In this document: in pieces, positions 1 to 6,990 of the stretch
How positions within the stretch are numbered: position 1 is the first letter of the stretch
Layout of the letters: each line of letters opens with the position of its first letter
Source of the DNA: Bacteroidota bacterium
GTDB taxonomy: Bacteria > Bacteroidota > Bacteroidia > Bacteroidales > UBA1556
Length of the DNA: 7,131 bases
Direction: 5' to 3'
NCBI GenBank assembly: GCA_003648395.1
Contig: QMPB01000223.1
Coordinates: forward strand, 1 to 7,131
Translations under genes and position numbers: made by a program
Notes under the pieces: model-generated
Told to the model about the DNA's origin: nothing
What the model saw: only the letters and a program-made list of their open reading frames with translations
Database searches by the model: none

Positions 1-717
1 GCAGTGGAAGCACTTGGCAAAAACAATGTGGAAGTAATACTTCTACCATCACAATACTCTAGCGATCATTCCGTAAAAGATGCCGAAGATTTAGCGAAAA
101 ACTTAGGAATAAAAGATCATATTATTCCAATTAAAAATATTTATAATTCTTTTGAATCAGAACTAGCACCTTTTTTCAAAGGTTTGGAATTTAATATTGC
201 CGAAGAAAACCTTCAAGCACGTATTAGAGGAGTATTACTAATGGCTTTTTCCAATAAATTTGGGAATATACTACTAAATACCTCCAACAAAAGTGAGGCC
301 GCAGTAGGCTATGGAACTCTATACGGCGATATGAACGGAGGACTTGCTGTGATTGGCGACGTTTATAAAACTGATGTTTTTGAGCTCGCAAAATACATGA
401 ATCGCAATACTGAGGTTATTCCATGGAATACAATTACTAAACCTCCATCGGCAGAACTTCGCCCCGATCAAAAAGATAGCGACTCGCTGCCTGATTATGA
501 AATTCTTGATTCAATTCTTTTTGAATATATAGAAAACCATAAAGGACCTACAGACATTATTGCAATGGGCTATGAGAAAGCTACTGTGGATAGAATACTA
601 AGAATGGTAAATTTAAATGAGCATAAAAGATATCAAACAGCGCCAATTCTAAGGATTTCATCAAAAGCTTTTGGAATGGGACGAAGAATTCCTATAGTAG
701 CAAAATATCTAAACTAA
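1..717 (+). CDS. nadE: Glutamine-dependent NAD+ synthetase, C-terminal synthetase domain (5' partial)
   Basis: The enzyme catalyses the last step of NAD biosynthesis, ATP-dependent amidation of deamido-NAD (NaAD) to NAD+ in the cytoplasm. The frame is open from base 1, so the gene continues upstream; the GTG at 4 lies inside the domain and is not a start. The 238 visible residues begin where the family reads SGGIDS...AVEALG, so the N-terminal glutaminase domain and the ATP-binding P-loop are off-window. Visible signatures are TSNKSE (residues 94-99) followed by AVGYGTLYGDMNGG, the KPPSAELRPDQKDSDSLP block (around 147-164), and a C-terminal end with NEHKRYQTAP and FGMGRRIPI. The block and C-terminal end match the long glutamine-dependent class better than short ammonia-dependent NadE. 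The gene ends in TAA and a permease gene starts 18 bp later on the same strand, consistent with an operon. No frameshift is seen. Family assignment is very secure; glutamine dependence is inferred because the amidase domain is not visible. Confidence 0.95.
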   Translation, partial: AVEALGKNNVEVILLPSQYSSDHSVKDAEDLAKNLGIKDHIIPIKNIYNSFESELAPFFKGLEFNIAEENLQARIRGVLLMAFSNKFGNILLNTSNKSEAAVGYGTLYGDMNGGLAVIGDVYKTDVFELAKYMNRNTEVIPWNTITKPPSAELRPDQKDSDSLPDYEILDSILFEYIENHKGPTDIIAMGYEKATVDRILRMVNLNEHKRYQTAPILRISSKAFGMGRRIPIVAKYLN

Positions 718-735
718 TATTTTCCAATTATTATC

Positions 736-1518
736 ATGGAAGTTTACGAAATCATAACATTAATAATAGCTGGAGTATTTGTTGGCTTTATAAACACATT
801 GGCTGGTGGTGGCTCTATAATATCATTAAGCGTACTTATGTATGTTATGGGATTACCTGCTGCTGTAGCCAATGGAACTAATCGTATTGCAATAACTTTA
901 CAAACTCTTACCGCCACAACTAGTTTTAAGAAAGAGAATATTCTTGATTGGAAAAAGGGATTAAAGCTTGGCATACCAAGTGTTATAGGATCAATTATAG
1001 GAGCATGGATTGCCGTGGATATGAACGAGGAAGTTTTTGAGAAAGCAATGGTGGTAATTATGGTTTTTATGCTTGCATTTATTTTCTATAAACCACAGCT
1101 ATGGCTTAAAGGCAGTGAGAGCCTACTCCAAAGAAAGGTGTCGCCTTTTATTATGTTCGTTTTCTTTCTTATTGGTATTTATGGAGGATTTATTCATGTA
1201 GGAATTGGTTATTTACTTCTTATAGCAATAGTGTTAGGTGCAGGTTATGATCTAGTGAAAGCAAATGCTATTAAAGTATTTATTGTTCTTTTATATGTTC
1301 CTTTTAGTTTAGCTGTATTTATTTATAACGACCAGGTGAATTATTTATATGGTTTTACACTTGCAATTGGGAATGTGCTTGGTGCGCTTATAGCCAGTAA
1401 ATTAGCTATCAAAAATGGAGCTAATTTTGTAAGATGGGTAATTGTTGTAGTAGTGGCATTAACTGCTGCTAATGTATTTGGCCTAATCAATATAAAAGAT
1501 TATTTATCGAATATGTAA
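736..1518 (+). CDS. TauE/SafE-family membrane permease (putative sulfite/organic anion exporter)
   Basis: A 260-residue, very hydrophobic protein with the two-fold internal repeat of the TauE/SafE (former DUF81) family. Repeat 1 opens with GVFVGFINTLAGGGS (residues 13-27), followed by a helix and the conserved GLPAAVANGTNR region. Repeat 2 opens with GIYGGFIHVGIGYL (about 147-160), then GYDLVKANAIK and a helix containing LLYVP. About seven to eight membrane segments are expected, with a polar loop around residues 60-75 and another around 117-135. Characterised members export sulfite, sulfoacetate or related anions; the substrate cannot be read from sequence here. The ATG at 736 fits because the N-terminus runs directly into the first helix and an AT-rich leader precedes it. 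It lies 18 bp after nadE, so co-transcription is likely, though no functional link to NAD synthesis is evident. Its stop is only 2 bp from the stop of the convergent glycosyltransferase gene. Confidence 0.9.
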   Translation: MEVYEIITLIIAGVFVGFINTLAGGGSIISLSVLMYVMGLPAAVANGTNRIAITLQTLTATTSFKKENILDWKKGLKLGIPSVIGSIIGAWIAVDMNEEVFEKAMVVIMVFMLAFIFYKPQLWLKGSESLLQRKVSPFIMFVFFLIGIYGGFIHVGIGYLLLIAIVLGAGYDLVKANAIKVFIVLLYVPFSLAVFIYNDQVNYLYGFTLAIGNVLGALIASKLAIKNGANFVRWVIVVVVALTAANVFGLINIKDYLSNM

Positions 1519-1520
1519 AG

Positions 1521-3095
1521 CTATAGTTTATAAATTACAATATTCTTATACTCTCCAATTTTATTATCCTTATACTCTTCTAATTCTACACCTTGCATTA
1601 GAGAAGCATCATTTACAATTATATATTTTATTCCCCTTTTGATATAAAAATCAATCTGTTCTTTTATTGATTTATCCTCTTGGTATAAAGAAGAAAAGCC
1701 TTTCTGATCCATAAGATATAAAGATATATTTGGACTCTGATCTTTTATACTCAGTACCAAATCCTCTCTATTAATTCCAATACTTCGCAAGTAAGGAGTT
1801 ATACTCTCATAGGCTTTAAAAGTATTATCATAATGCCAATGGTACCAATTCCAATACGCTATATCTTTCTTATTTAATATATAATTTGCAATATTCTTAT
1901 CGCCAACACCTCGGTACTTAGCTCTTAAGGAAAATGATGTGTATGCAATAGATACTAGCAGTATAAATGCGATAAAATATCGCAGAAATAATAAATCGAA
2001 AAGCTTAATATATTTGTCTTTAAGGGCTATTGCAACACTTAATAATAATGGAGGAACAAGGATAATAATTTCCAATAGATAATAATCATGAACATCGAGA
2101 TTTAGGAACCATAATAATAGATATACTATGAGCTCAATTAATATTGTAATCCAAATAATTGCTAAATATTTATTCTGTTTGCCAATAAAGATAAACCCTA
2201 AAAACAGAATAATACTAAAAAAAATCTCTACGCTATAATGAAATAACTCAGGCAATAGATTATTATAAAGAGATGAGAAAATGCGTGCTATTTCAATAGA
2301 ATCGGCAGCCCAGATTGGTCTTAGCTTCGTTAAAAAATATACCGAATTATTGGCCTCATTATAGTTAATGGCAAATTTTAGCCAAATTGCCAGTATTATA
2401 ATTGGGAATAATAGTGCTATAAAACTAGCGAGTTTTTTATCAAATAATTTAGCCTTTATAATTCCTAGAAATTCTAAAGCATAAATTAATAAAAAAGGAG
2501 CCATTCCAAGCAACACAGTTGACCTTAAAACTCCAGCAATAGTTACCGATAGAGAGAATAATGCTAAGTCAAGTATTCTTTTATTTTTCCAATATTTGGC
2601 AATAAAATACCATGATATAAATATAAAACTTATGGCATCTACATTCACCAAAAAACCACTTAAGTAGTATGAATACAGAGTAGATGAAAAAACAAATAAT
2701 GGTATAATTATGGAATAGAAATAATCTTTTAGCAAAAGATATACTGTTTTATAAAGGGCAAACAACCCCATAAATGCAATGAAAATATTTAGCAATCGTG
2801 CAGTAATATTCGACTGACCAGTAATTTTCCAGATGGCGGCATTTATATAATAAATTATTGGAAACTCCCCTATTCCTTTACCTTGGTTTGAATACTGAAA
2901 ATGCATTGATGGCTGGAAGAATTTCATCCCCTCTTGATAATAGTTAAGAGTAATACTCATACCATCGCATTGTCGCCATTGATGTATTGAATACGGCGCT
3001 TTGTTTAACATTCCCTGAAAATTATATAGCAATGAAATTAATACCACAATAAGGGCAAAAACAAAGCTATAGTTAATCTTCTTAATATAATGCAT
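1521..3095 (-). CDS. GT-C superfamily membrane glycosyltransferase (GT39/ArnT-like)
   Basis: A 524-residue polytopic membrane protein with roughly ten or more hydrophobic helices and a soluble C-terminal part of about 125 residues. I chose the ATG at 3095 because the open frame extends five codons further only to a TTG (3110), and the ATG leads straight into MHYIKKINYS plus the first helix. After helix 1 the first external loop holds HQWRQCD (residues 38-44) and GEFP (76-79). This arrangement is typical of PMT/ArnT-like GT-C enzymes, where an acidic residue in this loop (here D44, possibly E77) is catalytic. A second acidic residue, D153 in NVDAISF, lies in a later loop. Such enzymes move a sugar from a lipid-phosphate carrier (polyprenyl-P) onto a protein, lipid A or glycan on the outer face of the inner membrane. 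The acceptor and sugar are unknown. The gene stands alone on its strand, divergent from porZ and convergent with the permease. The HxWRQxD form is common in Bacteroidota homologues; Cys43 between Q and D looks unusual. Confidence 0.82.
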   Translation of the reverse strand: MHYIKKINYSFVFALIVVLISLLYNFQGMLNKAPYSIHQWRQCDGMSITLNYYQEGMKFFQPSMHFQYSNQGKGIGEFPIIYYINAAIWKITGQSNITARLLNIFIAFMGLFALYKTVYLLLKDYFYSIIIPLFVFSSTLYSYYLSGFLVNVDAISFIFISWYFIAKYWKNKRILDLALFSLSVTIAGVLRSTVLLGMAPFLLIYALEFLGIIKAKLFDKKLASFIALLFPIIILAIWLKFAINYNEANNSVYFLTKLRPIWAADSIEIARIFSSLYNNLLPELFHYSVEIFFSIILFLGFIFIGKQNKYLAIIWITILIELIVYLLLWFLNLDVHDYYLLEIIILVPPLLLSVAIALKDKYIKLFDLLFLRYFIAFILLVSIAYTSFSLRAKYRGVGDKNIANYILNKKDIAYWNWYHWHYDNTFKAYESITPYLRSIGINREDLVLSIKDQSPNISLYLMDQKGFSSLYQEDKSIKEQIDFYIKRGIKYIIVNDASLMQGVELEEYKDNKIGEYKNIVIYKL

Positions 3096-3127
3096 TTTCA
3101 AAAATATCAATTAAAATAATGAAGCTT

Positions 3128-3135
3128 CAAAAATA
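3128..3135 (-). promoter_or_regulatory. Candidate Bacteroidota -7 box for the glycosyltransferase gene
   Basis: On the minus strand this reads TATTTTTG, matching the Bacteroidota consensus TAnnTTTG. It would start transcription a few bases downstream, leaving a leader of roughly 25 nt before the ATG at 3095. A clear TTTG at -33 is absent (the nearest candidate reads TCTG around 3160), and the match lies in an A/T-rich region, so chance is a real alternative. A second copy of the same octamer at 3099-3106 is too close to the start codon to serve. The 10-bp palindrome TGAAGCTTCA (3120-3129) overlaps the expected transcription start. Confidence 0.35.
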
Positions 3136-3202
3136 AGTTATTTACTCTTAATAATCTACAGATTTAAGGTTAATTTTCATAATTACCATTTTATATATTT
3201 CA

Positions 3203-3210
3203 TATATTTG
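3203..3210 (+). promoter_or_regulatory. porZ: Candidate Bacteroidota -7 promoter box for porZ
   Basis: TATATTTG is a full match to the Bacteroidota primary sigma factor -7 consensus TAnnTTTG. A start about seven bases downstream would give a 5' leader of about 70 nt to the ATG at 3289. The -33 region (around 3174-3184) has a T-run, TTTTC, instead of a proper TTTG. The site lies in the divergent gap, and the short spacing of the downstream genes makes it the likely promoter for porZ and the following lipoprotein gene. Confidence 0.5.
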
Positions 3211-3288
3211 TGGCCTATCTAAATATTGATTAATAATAGCAATAAAAGAACAAACTTTGAGTTAATAAAACAGAAGAACAATAAACCT

Positions 3289-5607
3289 ATGAAACTCATA
3301 CTTATAATAATATCTTTTTTTATCCTTAATAACACATTTTCCCAAATAGGAATTGAAGAATGGCGCGAGCACCTTCCCTACTCAAAGACTATTGCGGTAA
3401 GCGAGGGCGAAAAAGGAAGAATATATTGTGCAACACCATATAGTGCTTTTTATTACGATCGTAATGAAGAAATAATCACCCGTATGACTACCATCAATGG
3501 TCTTTCGGATGTAAATATTTCTACTTTAGCGTATAATCAATCTACAGCTTATTTAATTATAGCATACGAGAATGCCAATATTGATGTTTTTAAGAATGAT
3601 GTAAAGTATAACTTATCAGATATTAAACGTAAATCAATAGTAGGAAGCAAAAGAATAAACAAAATAGTTTTTAGAGGAGATTTTGTTTATTTAGCCTGCG
3701 ATTTTGGTATTGTGGTATTGGATCCCAAGAAAAAAGAAATTAAAGACACATACTATATTGGTCCCGATGGTAAATCCATTGGTATTCTTGACTTAGACTA
3801 TGACGATAGTTTATTCTATGCGGCTACTTCCGAAGGAATATATTCTGCTGATGTAAATAGCAACAACCTAAACAACTACAGCAATTGGAACAAAGATTAT
3901 AGTTTAAGCTTACCTAATAGTACTTATAACTGCATAGCAATTCATTCTTCAGGATTATATATAAATAAACCAGGCTCGGCATTTGGTACAGATATTATTC
4001 TCAAGAAAAATGCCAATCAGTGGAGAGAGTTCCACGGCATATCAAAGAATCCTACATCACAAATTAAGAGTTTTGGCGACACATTAGTTTTTGCTAGTAT
4101 GTACTCCATTAAGTATTATTACAATAATATGCTCGACTCTTTTTTAATATACAAATATGGTGATAAAAGCCCCTTAGCCAATGATCTAACAATTGACAAG
4201 AAAGGTGAATTTTGGTTTGCTGACGAAAAGCAATCACTTGTGAACAGTTGGAAGCAATGGGAATATGATTTTTTCAAACCAAGTGGGCCAGCATATAAAG
4301 ATGCATACAGCATTAGCTGGGGACAAGGGCAATTATGGGTTGCCAGTGGAGGTGTTGAAAATAATTGGGATAATGCATATTCTAGAAAGGGTATTTATTC
4401 ATTTATTGACCAAGAATGGACCTCTTATACTCCAGACAATACAGCTGTATTTGATACTATTGCTGATATTATGAAGGTGATTGTAAACCCTAGTAATTCT
4501 AGCGAAATTTATATAGCCACTTGGGGGAAAGGAATTATAAAAATGAAGGATTTTAATACTGAAATTATTTATAATACTACCAATAGCACCCTTCAAGATG
4601 CGTCAAACAGACCTGGTCACCTTGCTGTAGCTGGCTTAGCCTTTGATGAAAATAATTATTTATGGGTTACAAATTCTGCTAATACAAATACTCTGCATTT
4701 TATGAAGCCTGATGGCCAATGGAAAGCTTTGAGTTTAGCACCTTATATTACAGATCAAGAAATTGGAGATTTAATAATTGATGACTTTGGTCAGAAATGG
4801 ATTATTATTCCTAGAGGAAAAGGCATTATTGTTTATAATGACAATAGAACTCCCGATGAGAGTTTTGACGACAAAAAGAAGCAACTAAGCATGGCTGACA
4901 ATAATGGAAAATTACCCCATAATGATGTTAGAGCACTTGCATTAGATAAAGAAGGCAACGTTTGGGTTGGCACTGCTAAGGGTGTGGCAGTTTTCTACTC
5001 TCCAAGTATGGTTTTCTCAGGTTCAAACTTCGATGCGCAACAAATATATATTGAGCAGGAAGGCATTTCGCAATATCTTTTGGAATCGGAAGTAGTAACA
5101 GGAATCGCCATTGATGGAGCCAATAGAAAATGGTTTACCACAGAGAATGCAGGAGTTTTTCTAATGTCGGAAGATGCCTCTGAGCAAATTTATCATTTCA
5201 CAACAGAGAACAGTCCTTTACTAAGCAATGAGATTTATAGTATTGCCATAGATGATGAAAGTGGTGAAGTGTATTTTGGAACAAAAAATGGAATAATATC
5301 ATTCAGAAGTACAGCCACATTAGGAGCTGAAGTTCAGGAAAAAGAAATAACAATATTCCCAAATCCTGTACGTCCAAATTATGGTGGTCCAATAGCCATT
5401 AAAGGTCTTATTAATAATGCCAATGTAAAGATTACTGACACTTACGGCAATCTCGTATTTGAAACTAATGCACTTGGCGGTCAAGCAATTTGGAATGGCC
5501 TAAATTTAAATGGGGAGCGTGTTGCAACCGGTGTATATCTAGTTTTTGTTACCGATGAAGAAATGGACGAGCAAACTGCAATTGGAAAAATTCTTTTTAT
5601 AAAATAA
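3289..5607 (+). CDS. porZ: PorZ-like type IX secretion system protein (two beta-propellers plus C-terminal domain)
   Basis: A 772-residue exported protein, close to the length of Porphyromonas gingivalis PorZ. The ATG at 3289 is preferred over an in-frame TTG at 3226 because it gives a clean Sec signal peptide: MK, a hydrophobic core (LILIIISFFIL), and probable cleavage after NNTFS with Gln19 as first mature residue. The mature protein begins IGIEEWREHLPY, followed by IYCAT...FYYD, the NGLSDVNIST stretch and AYENANIDV, the arrangement I recognise from PorZ. WxxG-type propeller strands recur, for example GEFWFA, GGQLWV-like GQLWVASGG (around 347-355) and GNVWVGTAKGV (556-566), fitting two propellers that meet near residue 330. 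The last 85 residues form a T9SS sorting-type domain: ITIFPNPVRP (687-696), then IAIKGL, VKITD.YGNLV, GGQAIWNG, GERVATGVYLVFV and KILFIK. In P. gingivalis PorZ is surface-exposed, acts with the sortase PorU, and delivers anionic LPS for cargo attachment. A lipoprotein gene follows after 7 bp. Other propeller-plus-CTD proteins are the alternative, but the N-terminal and CTD sequences favour PorZ. Confidence 0.9.
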   Translation: MKLILIIISFFILNNTFSQIGIEEWREHLPYSKTIAVSEGEKGRIYCATPYSAFYYDRNEEIITRMTTINGLSDVNISTLAYNQSTAYLIIAYENANIDVFKNDVKYNLSDIKRKSIVGSKRINKIVFRGDFVYLACDFGIVVLDPKKKEIKDTYYIGPDGKSIGILDLDYDDSLFYAATSEGIYSADVNSNNLNNYSNWNKDYSLSLPNSTYNCIAIHSSGLYINKPGSAFGTDIILKKNANQWREFHGISKNPTSQIKSFGDTLVFASMYSIKYYYNNMLDSFLIYKYGDKSPLANDLTIDKKGEFWFADEKQSLVNSWKQWEYDFFKPSGPAYKDAYSISWGQGQLWVASGGVENNWDNAYSRKGIYSFIDQEWTSYTPDNTAVFDTIADIMKVIVNPSNSSEIYIATWGKGIIKMKDFNTEIIYNTTNSTLQDASNRPGHLAVAGLAFDENNYLWVTNSANTNTLHFMKPDGQWKALSLAPYITDQEIGDLIIDDFGQKWIIIPRGKGIIVYNDNRTPDESFDDKKKQLSMADNNGKLPHNDVRALALDKEGNVWVGTAKGVAVFYSPSMVFSGSNFDAQQIYIEQEGISQYLLESEVVTGIAIDGANRKWFTTENAGVFLMSEDASEQIYHFTTENSPLLSNEIYSIAIDDESGEVYFGTKNGIISFRSTATLGAEVQEKEITIFPNPVRPNYGGPIAIKGLINNANVKITDTYGNLVFETNALGGQAIWNGLNLNGERVATGVYLVFVTDEEMDEQTAIGKILFIK

Positions 5608-5614
5608 GATTATA

Positions 5615-6208
5615 ATGAATTACATAAGAATAGCTATAATAATACTCTCAATATTTATTTTTAACTATTGCGATAATTTGGATTATTTACCTCCAGAAAA
5701 TATACAACAAGAAGATTCCAATAATAATGTAAATAATGAAATCAACAAAGAAAATCCCTTTAGCGTAAAGATTTTGAAAACTACTAGTGGAAAAGATATT
5801 GTATTCAAAATATCAAATCCCATAGGAATGAGCTTAGTAGATATTGATATTATTGGAGCCAATTTTGACAATAAAATTCCTATCTCACTAAAAGATATCG
5901 ATCCCATTAATAGAATTGAGCTTTATGATATTGATAACGATGGTTTTGAAGAGCTTTTTATATTCACTTCTGCCGCAGGCAGTGGTAGTTATGGAAATAT
6001 TTATGCATTTACATCAAATAAAGAAGTAGAATTAACGCCTATAAACATTGATGATTTTATCTTTAAAGGATATTTTGGTCATGATAGTTTTATCTTTGAA
6101 AAGAACAGACTTATCAGAACTTTTAGCGTTGAAAATAATAACAAAAAAAGAGCTTCCATAAAATACTATTATAATGGAACTTCTCTAAAAGTAGAACACT
6201 TAAATTAA
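5615..6208 (+). CDS. Exported putative lipoprotein with DxDxDG loop and SGSY motif, possibly PliI-like lysozyme inhibitor
   Basis: A 197-residue protein starting 7 bp after porZ and so probably co-transcribed. The N-terminus (MNYIR, then a hydrophobic stretch to residue 16) ends in FNYC with Cys19, followed by DNLDYLPPEN and an Asn/Glu-rich linker to about residue 48, as in Bacteroidota lipoproteins. Tyr at -1 is a poor lipobox residue, so lipidation is uncertain but export is likely. The folded part contains YDIDNDGFEELFIF (104-117), with Asp105, Asp107, Asp109 and Glu113 laid out as a calcium-type loop. It runs directly into TSAAGSGSYGNIYAF (118-132), then KGYFGHDSFIFEKNRLIRTF (151-170) and a terminal YYYNGTSLKVE strand. 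From memory, this order (DxDxDGxxE, SAGSGSYG, GYxGHDxF, strand) resembles proteins annotated as PliI-family inhibitors of i-type lysozyme, in which an SGxxY motif enters the enzyme active site. That function is inference. The Asp loop alone would also fit a VCBS/FG-GAP-like repeat. Confidence 0.75.
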   Translation: MNYIRIAIIILSIFIFNYCDNLDYLPPENIQQEDSNNNVNNEINKENPFSVKILKTTSGKDIVFKISNPIGMSLVDIDIIGANFDNKIPISLKDIDPINRIELYDIDNDGFEELFIFTSAAGSGSYGNIYAFTSNKEVELTPINIDDFIFKGYFGHDSFIFEKNRLIRTFSVENNNKKRASIKYYYNGTSLKVEHLN

Positions 6209-6251
6209 GAAAAAATACTACCAACTATGGACTGAGGGCTATAATTAAAGA

Positions 6252-6902
6252 CTACCCTCTCTTCAATATCTCAATGGTTTTCATGGGATTATCAGAGCCA
6301 AATACTGCGCTACCTGCAACAAGAACATCAGCACCTGCAGCAACTAATTTACCAATATTATGAGTACCCACACCGCCATCAACTTCGATAAGAGCTTTTG
6401 AATTTTTCTGAATTATTAGGTCTTTCATAGCACCAAGTTTAGCATAGGTATTCTCAATAAATTTTTGCCCACCATAACCAGGGTTTACACTCATTAGCAA
6501 TACCACATCAAGGTCAGCAATAATATCCTCTAGGTTATTTACCGAAGTATGAGGGTTAAGAACCACTCCTGCTTGCATCCCTAACTCTTTAATGGCGTGT
6601 ACACTTCTATGCAAATGTCGCACAGCCTCGTAATGCACAGTAATAATATCGGCACCATTTTTCTTAAACTCATCAAAATACCTATCCGGATCCTCAATCA
6701 TAAGATGCACATCCATAGGCTTTTTCGCAATTTTAGATATTGCTTTCATTATTGGAAACCCAAAGGAGATATTAGGAACAAACATTCCGTCCATCACATC
6801 AATATGAAACCAGTCGGCTTGCGAATTATTAATCATTTCTACATCGCGACCAAGATTCAGAAAATCTGCCGACAACATTGATGGTGCTATTAAATGTGAC
6901 AT
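6252..6902 (-). CDS. rpe: Ribulose-phosphate 3-epimerase
   Basis: A 216-residue TIM-barrel enzyme interconverting ribulose-5-phosphate and xylulose-5-phosphate in the cytoplasmic pentose phosphate pathway. All signatures are present in order: APSMLSADF (6-14, with Ser8), WFHIDVMDGMFVPN (31-44, with metal ligand His33 and catalytic Asp35), MDVHLMI (63-69, His66), ITVHYEA, LMSVNPGYGGQKFI (136-149, phosphate loop), and LIEVDGGV (171-178, with Asp175 as the second catalytic acid). The methionines that usually line the active site are present (Met37, Met68, Met137). Length is normal and no key residue is missing. The ATG at 6902 begins MSHLIAPS, the expected N-terminus. The gene is transcribed alone, converging on the lipoprotein gene with 43 bp between stops, and has a promoter-like motif 26 bp before its start. 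No link to porZ is apparent. Confidence 0.98.
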   Translation of the reverse strand: MSHLIAPSMLSADFLNLGRDVEMINNSQADWFHIDVMDGMFVPNISFGFPIMKAISKIAKKPMDVHLMIEDPDRYFDEFKKNGADIITVHYEAVRHLHRSVHAIKELGMQAGVVLNPHTSVNNLEDIIADLDVVLLMSVNPGYGGQKFIENTYAKLGAMKDLIIQKNSKALIEVDGGVGTHNIGKLVAAGADVLVAGSAVFGSDNPMKTIEILKRG

Positions 6903-6928
6903 TTTATTATTGCTTTATTGTTAGACCA

Positions 6929-6936
6929 CAAAGATA
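6929..6936 (-). promoter_or_regulatory. rpe: Candidate Bacteroidota -7 promoter box for rpe
   Basis: Read on the minus strand this is TATCTTTG, a full match to TAnnTTTG, ending 26 bp before the rpe ATG, which would give a leader of about 20 nt. No TTTG is seen at the -33 position; that region is made of the AT-rich 14-bp tandem repeats (6949-6990), which could influence promoter strength. The leader is A-rich (ACAATAAAGCAATAATAAA), as is usual for translation starts in this phylum. Confidence 0.5.
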
Positions 6937-6948
6937 TTATTATTTACT

Positions 6949-6990
6949 AATGTTTAATTGTAAATGTTTAATTATTAATGTTTAATTATT
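6949..6990. repeat. Three tandem copies of a 14-bp AT-rich repeat upstream of rpe
   Basis: AATGTTTAATT begins at 6949, 6963 and 6977, an exact 14-bp period. Units two and three are identical over all 14 bases (AATGTTTAATTATT); unit one differs only in its last three bases (GTA). A degenerate fourth unit may begin at 6991. The array occupies the place expected for the -33 region and upstream element of the rpe promoter. It may simply be slippage-generated intergenic sequence. Confidence 0.85.

Noticed and set aside
3096..3110. TTG start at 3110 for the glycosyltransferase
   Set aside because: Adds only MIFLK before an ATG that suits the N-terminus better; a TTG start has no supporting signal.
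3226..3288. Upstream in-frame extension of porZ from a TTG codon at 3226
   Set aside because: It would place 21 polar, Lys/Asn-rich residues before a clean signal peptide, and it lies within the expected 5' leader downstream of the promoter-like box.
4119..4596. Overlapping open frames inside porZ on both strands
   Set aside because: They are shadows of a well-supported 772-residue gene and show no independent protein features.
6209..6251. Possible bidirectional terminator between the lipoprotein gene and rpe
   Set aside because: Only a five-pair stem (GAGGG 6234-6238 with CCCTC 6255-6259) with a 16-base loop, one arm inside the rpe coding end, and no T-tract; too weak to call.
6597..6881. 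94-codon plus-strand frame opposite rpe
   Set aside because: Antisense shadow of a fully conserved rpe gene; its composition (His/Ile/Lys-rich) resembles no protein family.
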